The notes under the pieces: model-generated | What the model was told of the DNA's origin: nothing | The model's database searches: none | What the model saw: the letters and a program-made list of their open reading frames with translations, nothing else | Assembly: GCF_003813965.1 (NCBI RefSeq) | Contig: NZ_CP033896.1 | Span: forward strand, 1,798,001-1,862,000 | Direction: 5' to 3' | From: Corynebacterium choanae | Lineage (GTDB): Bacteria > Actinomycetota > Actinomycetes > Mycobacteriales > Mycobacteriaceae | DNA length: 64,000 nt | Program-made: the position numbers and the translations under genes | Shown here: piece after piece, positions 56,627-64,000 of the stretch | Layout: every line of letters begins with the position of its first letter | Position numbering within the stretch: the stretch's first letter is position 1

Positions 56627-57556
56627 CTAGCGGTCATCCGATGGATTGTGCACGTCCCCATCTGATTGCTCGATTGATGCTAAAAACGCAAGATCCTCGG
56701 CGGTCAGGTCACCTCGTTTAGCAGCTGCCGTGAGCAGATCTGGACGAATGGTTGCGGTACGTTGCAAGGATTGTTCCCGCCGCCAGCGGGCAATCTTGCC
56801 GTGGTTGCCACTGAGTAACACTTCCGGCACAGCAAGCCCTTCCCACAGCGCTGGCTTGGTGTAGCTTGGACCTTCCAGCAACCCATCAGAAAAGCTGTCC
56901 TCCGCATGGGAACTGGCATTACCCAACACCCCAGGGATCAGACGAATAATCGCCTCGGCGATGACCAGCACCGCCACCTCCCCACCGATGAGCACATAGT
57001 CCCCAATGGACACTTCCCGTACCCGATAGTGTTTCCTGGCGGCAGTAATCACCCGCTGATCGATGCCTTCATATCGCCCGGGGGCAAACACCACATGATC
57101 CTCCCCTGACCAGGCTTGCGCGTCTGACTGCGTAAATGGTCGCCCCGCAGGGGTTGGCACAATGAGCAGCGGTTTGTCGGCGTCAGCTGGTGTTTCACCG
57201 CGGGCTGGATCAATACGATCACCTTGCTCATAGCCGGTAAAGGTGCTGTCGCGCAGGTCGTCATGGCGTGCCACATTCCGATGCGGGGTGGCTGAACCCA
57301 ACGGGGTCGCACGTTGCGCGAGTCCCGATGTGGAGGCCACATCAACCAAGGCTGGCCCCCACACACTGGGCTTCATCACCATGCCAGGACCACCACCATA
57401 AGGAGAGTCGTCGACTGCTTGATGCACATCATCAGTCCAGTCCCGCAAGTTGTGGACGGTAACGCTGACCTGCCCGCGTTCAATCGCTTTGCCAATGAGC
57501 GCCTGCCCTAATGGGGAAAGATAATCCGGAAAAATTGAGATGACATCAACACGCAT
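56627..57556 (-). CDS. trmD: tRNA (guanine-N1)-methyltransferase TrmD with an insert
   Basis: Makes m1G37 in tRNAs, protecting against +1 frameshifting; dimeric SPOUT fold. MRVDVISIFPDYLSPLGQAL and VHNLRDWTDDVHQAVDDSPYGGGPGMVMK are N-terminal signatures. The knot region is FAPGRYEGIDQRV and EVSIGDYVLIGGEVAVLVI, and the C-terminus has DGLLEGPSYTKPALWEG. 309 residues; the extra approximately 55 residues lie near positions 78-135 (GLAQRATPLGSATPHRNVA and following), between the substrate loop and the knot. The catalytic knot is intact. The gene is followed by the hypothetical ORF. Confidence 0.95.
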   Translation of the reverse strand: MRVDVISIFPDYLSPLGQALIGKAIERGQVSVTVHNLRDWTDDVHQAVDDSPYGGGPGMVMKPSVWGPALVDVASTSGLAQRATPLGSATPHRNVARHDDLRDSTFTGYEQGDRIDPARGETPADADKPLLIVPTPAGRPFTQSDAQAWSGEDHVVFAPGRYEGIDQRVITAARKHYRVREVSIGDYVLIGGEVAVLVIAEAIIRLIPGVLGNASSHAEDSFSDGLLEGPSYTKPALWEGLAVPEVLLSGNHGKIARWRREQSLQRTATIRPDLLTAAAKRGDLTAEDLAFLASIEQSDGDVHNPSDDR

Positions 57557-57803
57557 GGTGGGGGCAGGTTCCTATTCTCACGAGGGAAAGTAGCTGTACA
57601 AGGATACACCTGGTCAGCGGGGTGATTTTGGTGGCACGCCAGTAACGATGCCACCCATCCAGCAGGGCGTTGTCTACAAATACCCGGCAGGTAGCAAGGA
57701 TAAACAGCAGCAATGCGGCACTGGCTGCAATACCGGTAGCAACAGCCAAGGGGTATTTCGCTCGGGTGCGGATCGCTGTGCACCCGGCCAAGAACTGCAG
57801 CAA
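57546..57803 (-). pseudogene. Possible remnant of a membrane-protein gene between rimM and trmD
   Basis: An open frame of 85 codons contains one hydrophobic helix (YPLAVATGIAASAALLLFIL) followed by VFVDNALLDGWHRYW. It begins only at TTG. A +1 frame continues upstream from ATG 57807 into another frame, so a single shift would join them. A membrane protein between trmD and rimM exists in some corynebacteria, so this may be a decayed copy. No ribosome site is visible. Confidence 0.3.
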
Positions 57804-57975
57804 CCATTGCTATGTCTTCCGCCACAGTACTTAGCGATCCAGTTTGACCCCAGTACCCCTGCCTCGTCCGATCCCGGGGCAATGACCAGGGGCGGTGGCA
57901 ACCGAAACAAAGCAAAGCGTTGCGCAAGCATCCCTGGCAAAGCTTTGCCGCGGAAAGCGGGGTCACGCAATGTTG

Positions 57976-58482
57976 CTATAGATCAAGGAGCCCATCAGGT
58001 GGAGTAATAGTTACGGTGGAGTGCTCCAGGTCAACCTCTGGCACGATGGCGTGCACAAACGGAATGAGCACCTCCCGCTGATCAGCAGCGAGTCGAACTT
58101 GCAGTAACGTGCCACCGGGACCTGTGGTTACTTCTGAAACAACCCCGATCTTCGCCCCGTCGCACACTACTGTCAGGCCTTCGAGTTCATGATCGTAAAA
58201 GCCCTCTTCGTCATCGTCGTCATCTAATACTGGGGCGAAGAACTTCGTGCCCCGCAGCGTATCTGCCGTTGTCCGATCAGACACTTCCTGAAAAGTGATG
58301 AGTAAACGCTGCTGATGAGGACGAACATGCGCAATGGTGAGCTCATGGGTTTTCCCCGTTTGCGTGCCGTGCAGCACCTCACCTACCGCAAATCGCACCT
58401 CCGGCTGGTCAGTGGTGGGATCGACTACGACTTCCCCTCTGATTCCGTGGGATTTGATCACGCGACCAATACAAACATCCAT
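57976..58482 (-). CDS. rimM: 16S rRNA maturation factor RimM
   Basis: Assists assembly of the 30S head with S19. The N-terminal RimM domain is MDVCIGRVIKSHGIRGEVVV, then a PRC-barrel domain with EVTTGPGGTLLQVRLAAD and VLIPFVHAIVPEVDLEHS. An acidic stretch (LDDDDDEEGFYDHELEG) precedes the PRC barrel. 168 residues. It lies upstream of trmD in the standard order, but rpsP, usually adjacent, is 3.2 kb away with a plus-strand gene inserted between. Confidence 0.95.
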   Translation of the reverse strand: MDVCIGRVIKSHGIRGEVVVDPTTDQPEVRFAVGEVLHGTQTGKTHELTIAHVRPHQQRLLITFQEVSDRTTADTLRGTKFFAPVLDDDDDEEGFYDHELEGLTVVCDGAKIGVVSEVTTGPGGTLLQVRLAADQREVLIPFVHAIVPEVDLEHSTVTITPPDGLLDL

Positions 58483-58928
58483 AGCGGTTGATCCTAATCG
58501 ACGCCGCAGCGACTACCTAGCTTGCCGCCCATGAGCGAACAGTGAAAAAGGGCTGTAGCTGATGGCAGAAACGGCATTGCACACGTCGAGATCATCGCTT
58601 CGGAAAACAGTCAAGAAACCCCCTCCAGTAAGGCGTGGTGCGGCAAGCAATGACGCCACCAGAACCCGCCACAATCCGCATCTCGGGATGAATTCTTGGT
58701 AAGAAATGGTTGCGAAGTGATAACAGTTTGCTTCCATTGCTCTTACGCTCAGCAGGTCATCCGTAGCGACGTATTGTTTCTATCAACGCTGCGCGGACAA
58801 TGGTTACCAGCATTTTCCTTGTTAGACACCCCTCATTTACGAAAAAATTACCCCCGAAGCAGAAGCGATAATCCGCCCTTGGTGTGCGTTTACAGTCGAG
58901 TCGATCGTGTTCTAGCTCACCCTATTAC

Positions 58929-58957
58929 CTGACATTCGCATGGGATCACGCTAAACT
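58929..58957 (+). promoter_or_regulatory. Sigma-A-type promoter of the peptide-binding gene
   Basis: A -35-like CTGACA (58929-58934) and a -10-like TAAACT (58952-58957) with a 17-base spacer. Transcription would start near 58964, leaving a leader of about 250 bases before GTG 59216. Confidence 0.65.
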
Positions 58958-59001
58958 TTCCCGCAGTGACCGTCATTTTCACGATCATCACAGAAAAACC
59001 C

Positions 59002-59025
59002 GGTACCAGCCATATGGCCAGTACC
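59002..59025 (+). promoter_or_regulatory. 24-base dyad just past the promoter of the peptide-binding gene
   Basis: Outer arms GGTAC / GTACC surround the perfect palindrome GCCATATGGC. Located about 40 bases downstream of the predicted transcription start, it could be an operator for repression of the peptide-binding lipoprotein, or an RNA hairpin. Confidence 0.5.
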
Positions 59026-59215
59026 TCCGTTTCACCGCCTTAACAAGGCAGCAACAGGCTGGCACACCTGCTGGGTGTTGCACAGCGGCTCGAATGCTAT
59101 TGCGACAGCAATTGCACCGACATTGTTGCGAAGCATTGTTCACAGGTGGCATGTGATGGTTGCACTGTGGAAGGTGGCGTCTACTTCACTTGTACACGAC
59201 GAAGGGTTGAATAAC

Positions 59216-60922
59216 GTGAAGAGCTCCAAGTTCTTGCTGCAGACCACTGCTGCTATTACCGCATCCGCACTGTTGCTGGCGGGCTGCTCAAGCTCCGATG
59301 AGGCAAGCAACAGCTCCAGCTCCGCACAGAGCTCCGACAAGGCAACCTCTGCCTCCGCGGAAACGGGCGAGATCGCTGGCTCCGACTATGCGCCAACTGA
59401 CTATGACGACGTCAAGGACGGCGGCACGCTCACCTTGGCCACCTACGAAGTGCCGGAACAGATGAACGTGTTCCACGCTGACATGACCGGCCCGACCAGG
59501 ACGCTCTGGGTGAACTACAACCCACAGGTAGCTCTCTACGATGAAAACGGCGAGTACTACCCAAATCCGGAGTACGTCACCAACATCAAGGAAGAAACCG
59601 TTGACGGCAACACGGTTGTCACCTTTGACATCAACGAAAAAGCCACCTTCAACGACGGCACCCCAATTGACTGGACCGCATGGGAAACCACCTGGCAGGT
59701 CAACAACGGCACCAACCCGAACTTCCTGGTGAACTCCACCGACGGCTACGAGCGCATTGCCACTGTGGCCCGCGGTGAGAACGACAAGCAGGCTGTGGTG
59801 ACCTTCGCTGGTGCCTATCCTTGGTGGAAGGGTCTGTTCAACACAATTGCACACCCTGCCCTGAAGGACGTTGACAACTTCAACTCCTATGTCAAGGAAC
59901 CACATCCTGAGTGGGGCGCAGGTCCGTTCATTCCAGAGACCTTCGACTTCAACACCGGCCAGGTTGTGTTCGTCCGCAACGACAAGTGGTGGGGTCGCCC
60001 AGCGAAGCTGGACAAGAAGATCTTCCGCCAGATGGAATCGCAGGCCGCTCTTAACGCCTTCAAGAACAACGAGCTTGACGCGACCTCCATCGCTTCGAAG
60101 GAACGCTACGCTGCGATCAGCACCATGCCGGGCATTGAAATCCGGACTGCGACTGATCCATTCCTCGAGCTCAACGCTAAGGCTCCACAGCTTGATGATC
60201 CAGCCGTGCGCGAAGCTATCTTCCGTGCGATCGATCGTGAAACCCTGTCCAAGATCCGTTTCAACGGTCTGCCCTACTCCGAGACCCCACCGAACTCCCT
60301 GGTGCTCTACCCATTCCAGGAAGGCTATCAGGACAACCTGACCAAGGCACTCGGCAACGATCTCGGCCCTGAAGCCGCCTCGAAGATCCTCGAGAACGCC
60401 GGCTATGTCAAGGAAGGCGACTACTACGCCAAGGACGGCAAGACGCTGGAACTGCGTTACACCCTCTTCGGCACCGACGAGGCTTCCCGCGCTAGCGCTA
60501 CCGCAACCCAGAAGATGCTGAAAGACGCTGGTATCAACGTCACCATCGATGAGCGTCCAAGTGCGGAATTCTCCGACACCATCAAGCAGCGCGACTTCGA
60601 TATTCTGCCGATCGCTTTCCGTGGCTCTGATCCATACGGTGTTGCATACTTCGGCCAGACCTACAAGTCTGACTCGCAGCTCAACCTCTCCGGCACCGGT
60701 ACTGCAGCCTTCGACGAAAAGATCAAGGAACTGCAGGAACTGCCAACCGCCGAGGAACAGATCAAGCGCGCGAACGAACTCGAAACTGAAGCGTTCGAAC
60801 TGTGGGGTCTGCTGCCATTCGCTAACGGTGCACAGATCGTTGCAGTCAAGGAAGGCCTGGTGAACTCCGGTGCTGTTGGCTTCAGCGCACCTCCAATCGA
60901 AGCTGTTGGCTGGAAGAAGTAA
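59216..60922 (+). CDS. Peptide-binding lipoprotein (SBP family 5)
   Basis: Receptor of a dipeptide/oligopeptide ABC importer. The signal peptide FLLQTTAAITASALLLAGC has a perfect lipobox LAGC. A Ser-rich linker follows, then the SBP_bac_5 fold (TLTLATYEVPEQMNVFHAD, ATFNDGTPIDWTAWETTWQV, LNAKAPQLDDPAVREAIFRAI). I chose GTG 59216 (VKSSKFLLQTT) with GAAGGG upstream over the longer frame from 59075. 568 residues. No permease genes lie next to it; the peptide permease/ATPase genes at 23.5-27.5 kb lack a binding protein and are a plausible partner. Confidence 0.93.
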   Translation: MKSSKFLLQTTAAITASALLLAGCSSSDEASNSSSSAQSSDKATSASAETGEIAGSDYAPTDYDDVKDGGTLTLATYEVPEQMNVFHADMTGPTRTLWVNYNPQVALYDENGEYYPNPEYVTNIKEETVDGNTVVTFDINEKATFNDGTPIDWTAWETTWQVNNGTNPNFLVNSTDGYERIATVARGENDKQAVVTFAGAYPWWKGLFNTIAHPALKDVDNFNSYVKEPHPEWGAGPFIPETFDFNTGQVVFVRNDKWWGRPAKLDKKIFRQMESQAALNAFKNNELDATSIASKERYAAISTMPGIEIRTATDPFLELNAKAPQLDDPAVREAIFRAIDRETLSKIRFNGLPYSETPPNSLVLYPFQEGYQDNLTKALGNDLGPEAASKILENAGYVKEGDYYAKDGKTLELRYTLFGTDEASRASATATQKMLKDAGINVTIDERPSAEFSDTIKQRDFDILPIAFRGSDPYGVAYFGQTYKSDSQLNLSGTGTAAFDEKIKELQELPTAEEQIKRANELETEAFELWGLLPFANGAQIVAVKEGLVNSGAVGFSAPPIEAVGWKK

Positions 60923-61023
60923 TCTAGCTAAAAAGCTGCAAGCGGGACTTGTCCCCTTCCCAGTAGCAACATTGCCCGCAGGCACTGTTCGCACTCGGTA
61001 GGGACACTCGCCGCTGACACACC

Positions 61024-61079
61024 ACACACGGGGTGTAGCACTGCTCACTGACCAGGGCAGCGCTACACCCCGTTTGTGT
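61024..61079 (+). terminator. Terminator of the peptide-binding gene
   Basis: ACACACGGGGTGTAGC pairs with GCTACACCCCGTTTGTGT over about 16 bases, with a partly paired CTGCTC/GGGCAG loop region, followed by TTGTATTTCTTT. About 100 bases after the stop. Confidence 0.85.
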
Positions 61080-61586
61080 GTTGTATTTCTTTGACGCCAA
61101 CCCTGCCAGGCTTCACCCCACAGCGTCACTGTGCATGGTGAGATCCTCACCGTGAACAGGATGCCCCACCCCCGCTGTGGACAAGGGGTGCCGTTTTCGT
61201 TTCCGTTTAAGACCGGCCCGCAACTTCACCGTTGTGGCGGGTTGTGAACCCAGCATCATTCCTAGGGTTTCCTCCAGCTACTCAAATCCAATGGTGAAAC
61301 GAGTTCATCACCAATATCTGGTTAAACCTATTTCAACCACGCGGCCAAGTGGATGTGAGCCATGCTGCCAGCGACCGGTAGCACTCCCCACCTGCGATTG
61401 GATTGCCCCGCCGCAGTACCATCTCGACAGGAACCGATAGTGGATCCCCAGTGCAGCACACCTGCGATTCCCTTACAGAACTATCCTGAAACCAGCTTCA
61501 CCAGCACGAGTTGTTGTTCTGCGCACCACCAGCAGTCGCCGACAATGAGACCAGACATCGGCGTTTTTTCGGGGTGTGGCAATAGC

Positions 61587-61632
61587 AAAAACGCCGGCTC
61601 CTACCGATCAACATGATCAGTAGGAGCCGGCG
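61587..61632 (-). terminator. Terminator of rpsP
   Basis: A long stem CGCCGGCTCCTAC / GTAGGAGCCGGCG extended by GATCA / TGATC around an ACA loop, followed by TTTTTGC on the minus strand. About 80 bases past the rpsP stop. Confidence 0.93.
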
Positions 61633-61714
61633 CTGTTACCGACAGCAACTGCTAGCTCACCCAGCAGGCGAATATCGCAGTAGCTGAAGGCTTGCGTCTC
61701 TTCGAGGAAAGAAG

Positions 61715-62233
61715 TTACTCGGCTGCAGCTTCTTCAGCCGGAGCTTCTTCGGTTGCTTCAGCAGCTTCTTCGGCCTCGTCAGCCTTCTTAGCAGCTTCTT
61801 CAGCAGCCTTCTTTGCTTCAGCTTCCTTCTTAGCCTTATCTTCCTTCTCCTTGCGCTTCTTCTCGGAGAAAGCTTCAACGCTCGGGCCCTTGTTCGCTTC
61901 TTCCAGGGCCTGGTTGAACAGTTCAAGCTTGGATGGCTTCTCAGGAGCAACCTTCAGGGTGCCTTCTGCACCTGGCAGACCCTTGTGCTTCTGCCAGTCG
62001 CCGGTGATCTTCAGCAGTGCGAGTACTGGATCGGTTGGCTGTGCACCAACACCCAACCAGTACTGTGCACGCTCGGAGTCGATGCGGATTACCGACGGCT
62101 CAGCCTTTGGCTCGTAGATGCCGATGTTTTCGATGACCTTACCGGAACGGCGGGTACGTGCGTCGGCGATAACCACACGGTAGTGCGGGGTGCGAATCTT
62201 ACCGATACGCTGCAGTTTAATCTTGACAGCCAT
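61715..62233 (-). CDS. rpsP: Ribosomal protein S16 with long charged tail
   Basis: Small-subunit protein S16. The family domain is [20 protein letters not shown] at the start and [39 protein letters not shown]. After about residue 110 the chain becomes an Ala/Glu/Lys-rich tail ([20 protein letters not shown]) of about 60 residues, a common feature of actinobacterial S16. 172 residues. It has its own strong terminator. Confidence 0.96.
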   Translation of the reverse strand: MAVKIKLQRIGKIRTPHYRVVIADARTRRSGKVIENIGIYEPKAEPSVIRIDSERAQYWLGVGAQPTDPVLALLKITGDWQKHKGLPGAEGTLKVAPEKPSKLELFNQALEEANKGPSVEAFSEKKRKEKEDKAKKEAEAKKAAEEAAKKADEAEEAAEATEEAPAEEAAAE

Positions 62234-62958
62234 GATGGCTCCTTACATATCTTGCAATGGTCACTGGACAGTACAGACACCACCACAGCAGTTTTTCACT
62301 GCTGTACCTGGTCGGTTCAGTCCTTGGATTTTAGCTGCGCGTGACCACCGTTCGACCGTGGTCGGGTGCGGTGCTACGCAGCGGAGTAGTCTTGCGACCC
62401 CATCATCAAATGAGTAGACGCAGACAACCTGAAAAATAGTAGCAGATAACCGCAGCAATCTGCCAATACGACTGCCTTGCCCCCGTGAGGTGATCACAGC
62501 AACTATTCCCGTGAGTTGAACGCAGCAACGATTTTTTCCATCCGCTAAGAATTAGCAACTAGGGTCATAATCTTGCGCCATGGGAGTTCTTCGGCTGCAC
62601 GATCCCATCTCAACTGCTGCCACCAACGATGTACGGTACGGATGGGACACGCGCGGCACAACATCCCGACTTCCCCTACCCTGCCAGGTAGCATGGACGT
62701 TGCATGACTTGCGATAAGAGCAGCGCTCAGCGAGCCGCAGGACAGTCCACACAATCGTGCAAACAGTGAGGGTGCAAGTAACTAGAGCTGGTGACCATAT
62801 GCTCTAGCCGCCAGCGGCTGTCCACTCGCGACTTCCCCCACCCACGGCGGAACACGGTTCAGGCTTCGAAGAAGAGCGTGTCGCGCCAGTTGACATCACT
62901 GCAGTGCTGACATCCAAGTCAACGCCTAACAACAATCAGCAACGTGTGAAAGGTGTGT
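62234..62958. other. 725-base spacer between rpsP and the HTH-like ORF
   Basis: No supported gene. The signal-recognition-particle gene that often follows rpsP in actinobacteria is absent. Probably contains the rpsP promoter. Confidence 0.4.
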
Positions 62959-63198
62959 GTGCGAACAATGCCGTCTCGACAAATCTCTGGGCGACTTCAA
63001 CAGCGCCTTTTTGCAGTACAACAGGCTGCCGTTGCCGAAGTCGAAGCAAAACAGCGCGTACACGACACGGTGGTGGAGGCACATGCCGCCGGTGCCGACT
63101 GGGCACAAATCGCCCATTTTCTGGGAGTGACTGAAGCTGCGGCACGTCGACGGTTTCATCAACAACCAGTTCCGACCGAACAGCCCACCTTGTTCTAG
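62959..63198 (+). CDS. Small HTH-like protein
   Basis: 79 residues from GTG 62959, with AAAGG 5 bases upstream; ATG 62968 is an alternative. WAQIAHFLGVTEAAARRRFH near the C-terminus has the shape of a helix-turn-helix, and an N-terminal QQRLFAVQQAAVAEVEAKQR segment is probably a helix. Function unknown. It could be a DNA-binding regulator of the neighbouring partial gene, but that is only a guess. Confidence 0.5.
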   Translation: MRTMPSRQISGRLQQRLFAVQQAAVAEVEAKQRVHDTVVEAHAAGADWAQIAHFLGVTEAAARRRFHQQPVPTEQPTLF

Positions 63199-63648
63199 TG
63201 ACGATCGCCCCCAAAAAAGACCCTGCTTTTCGCTCGCCTGCCAAGCCGTACCTGTAACCGGGTTTTCCTGCAATCAACCGAGACAGCTACCGCCAAGATG
63301 CGCCACACAACGGTATCTGGACAACCAGCACCCCTTCCAAAGGATCGCTACCAGCGAGAACAGCACGGTGAATCGAATTAATCCCCGTGAGCATCCCAGA
63401 GCAACCCAGCACCGCGCGTCTACGATCCATGTCAAGCTAGCGCCTATCCAGCATTTCGCGTCATGTTCCGCAATACAGTGCCAGGTACTCATGACTGAGG
63501 CACGATGCCAACAATCCTGAGGGGTTCGCACAAACCCCCGGACCGAGCTTGCTCATGCCGATTCCCGAACCCGTGTTGCTGTACTCCAGAAATACGTCTA
63601 AGTCCAAGGAAAGTATCTCGGGAGGACATGTGCGGGTGCAGGTGGTTG
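63199..63648. other. 450-base spacer before the partial accessory gene
   Basis: No supported gene. Short frames only. Confidence 0.4.
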
Positions 63649-64000
63649 CTAAGGAAGATGTTCCTCCAGGGTGATAACGGTGTCGTATAGACCCATCCGA
63701 TGCTGCTGCTCGGGGTGCGAGCGGATGCCGGTATAGGCCAGGGAGGCGTCTTCGTAGCGGCGGAAAGCGAAAACAGCCTGGTTCATGTGCAGGGAGTTGA
63801 ATACGCCCAGACGTACCAGTAAGTGAAAGTCAGCCACGCTCAGGCCAGTGACTGACTTGAACAAGTCTGGCTCCAGCTTGGTGATGACGTCATGCAGGGT
63901 GTTTTCGCGAAAATCCGTCAGGTACATGAAAGCCGGAATGCGGGTAGCAAATTTGATCAGTTTTTCTTGTATTTGCTTTCGCTTAGATCTGTATTCTTTC
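63649..64000 (-). CDS. C-terminal part of a large accessory protein (possibly restriction or helicase type)
   Basis: The minus-strand frame runs from the stop at 63649 without interruption beyond base 64000, so the gene continues outside the window; the ATG at 63927 is internal. Conserved-looking stretches are KFATRIPAFMYLTDFRENTL, SVTGLSVADFHLLVRLGVFN, FRRYEDASLAYTGI and RMGLYDTVITLEEH. From memory these resemble the tail of DEAD/DEAH-box restriction-type proteins, but I cannot name the family surely. The AT-rich, Lys-rich part at the edge (KEYRSKRKQIQEK) differs from the rest of the window. Confidence 0.55.
   Translation of the reverse strand, partial: KEYRSKRKQIQEKLIKFATRIPAFMYLTDFRENTLHDVITKLEPDLFKSVTGLSVADFHLLVRLGVFNSLHMNQAVFAFRRYEDASLAYTGIRSHPEQQHRMGLYDTVITLEEHLP

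Larger units (their letters stand above)
58483..59215. other. 733-base spacer between rimM and the peptide-binding gene
   Basis: No gene. Holds the promoter at 58929-58957 and the palindrome at 59002-59025. The approximately 250-base transcribed leader of the peptide-binding gene is longer than usual. Confidence 0.5.
60923..61714. other. 792-base spacer between convergent peptide-binding gene and rpsP
   Basis: No gene. Holds the terminator of the peptide-binding gene (61024-61079) and that of rpsP (61587-61632). Confidence 0.5.

Noticed and set aside
57508..57966. 152-codon minus-strand frame between rimM and trmD
   Set aside because: Overlaps the trmD start and has many Cys and Pro without pattern; it is not a plausible protein. 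The hydrophobic part in another frame is listed as a possible remnant instead.
59288..61150. 620-codon open frame on the minus strand
   Set aside because: It is antisense to the peptide-binding gene, whose signal peptide, fold and promoter are clear. The antisense frame is open because of codon bias, and its protein resembles no family.
1..64000. tRNA, rRNA, CRISPR, transposase, prophage and origin features
   Set aside because: I looked for T-loop-like GGTTCGAATC sequences, regular spaced repeats, transposase or integrase-like proteins other than XerC, and DnaA-box clusters, and found none I can support.

Overview
The window looks like chromosomal DNA of a Corynebacterium or close relative (Mycobacteriales, moderate GC). 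The evidence is a mycothione reductase, a membrane malate:quinone oxidoreductase, the actinobacterial DUF2631 and DUF2469 proteins, a Rip1-type site-2 protease beside dxr and ispG, frequent GTG starts, and a corynebacterial-style gene order (map-pbp-ispG-rip-dxr; rlmN-cdsA-frr-pyrH-tsf-rpsB; xerC-dprA-comM-yraN-DUF2469-rnhB-lepB-rplS; trmD-rimM-rpsP). No species is claimed.

Layout. 1-5.1 kb (minus strand): corrinoid genes cobB (partial) and cobO, a chelatase split into AAA and VWA open frames, and mqo. 5.9-10.4 kb (plus): an alpha/beta hydrolase, mycothione reductase and an MFS transporter. 10.8-21.4 kb (minus): an unrecognised membrane/coiled-coil protein, cobQ, map, a secreted penicillin-binding lipoprotein, ispG, the M50 protease and dxr. 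22-27.5 kb (plus): a DUF2631 protein, then dipeptide/oligopeptide ABC genes (two permeases and a fused double ATPase, no binding protein). 28.3-31.8 kb (minus): a carbohydrate ABC importer with two permeases and a lipoprotein but no ATPase. 32.7-39.4 kb (minus): rlmN, cdsA, frr, pyrH, tsf, rpsB. 40.4-42.6 kb (plus): a methyltransferase, a cupin and an M23-like protein. 42.7-51.6 kb (minus): xerC, the DNA-uptake/recombination trio dprA-comM-yraN, DUF2469, rnhB, lepB, rplS. 52-62.2 kb: tex, a DUF1648 membrane protein, a small unknown gene, trmD, rimM, a solitary peptide-binding lipoprotein on the plus strand, and rpsP. The last 1.8 kb holds a small HTH-like ORF and the C-terminal part of a gene that runs off the window, possibly a restriction/helicase-type protein.

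The most unusual part is yraN-comM-dprA. The three genes keep canonical order and overlapping stops and starts over almost 4.6 kb of open frame. Yet all three have lost hallmark catalytic residues: the YraN nuclease Glu, the ComM Walker A motif and Walker B Glu, and the DprA RNR and nucleotide-fold motifs. ComM and DprA have also gained long low-complexity inserts. This is either concerted decay or repurposing.

Spacers are often long (0.3-1 kb). I found no rRNA, tRNA, CRISPR array, insertion sequence or prophage. The ribosome/translation genes, isoprenoid steps (dxr, ispG), envelope genes (cdsA, pbp, lepB, M50) and cofactor genes are core functions. The two incomplete ABC systems must borrow parts encoded elsewhere. 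The peptide-binding protein at 59 kb is a plausible partner for the permease/ATPase genes at 23.5-27.5 kb.
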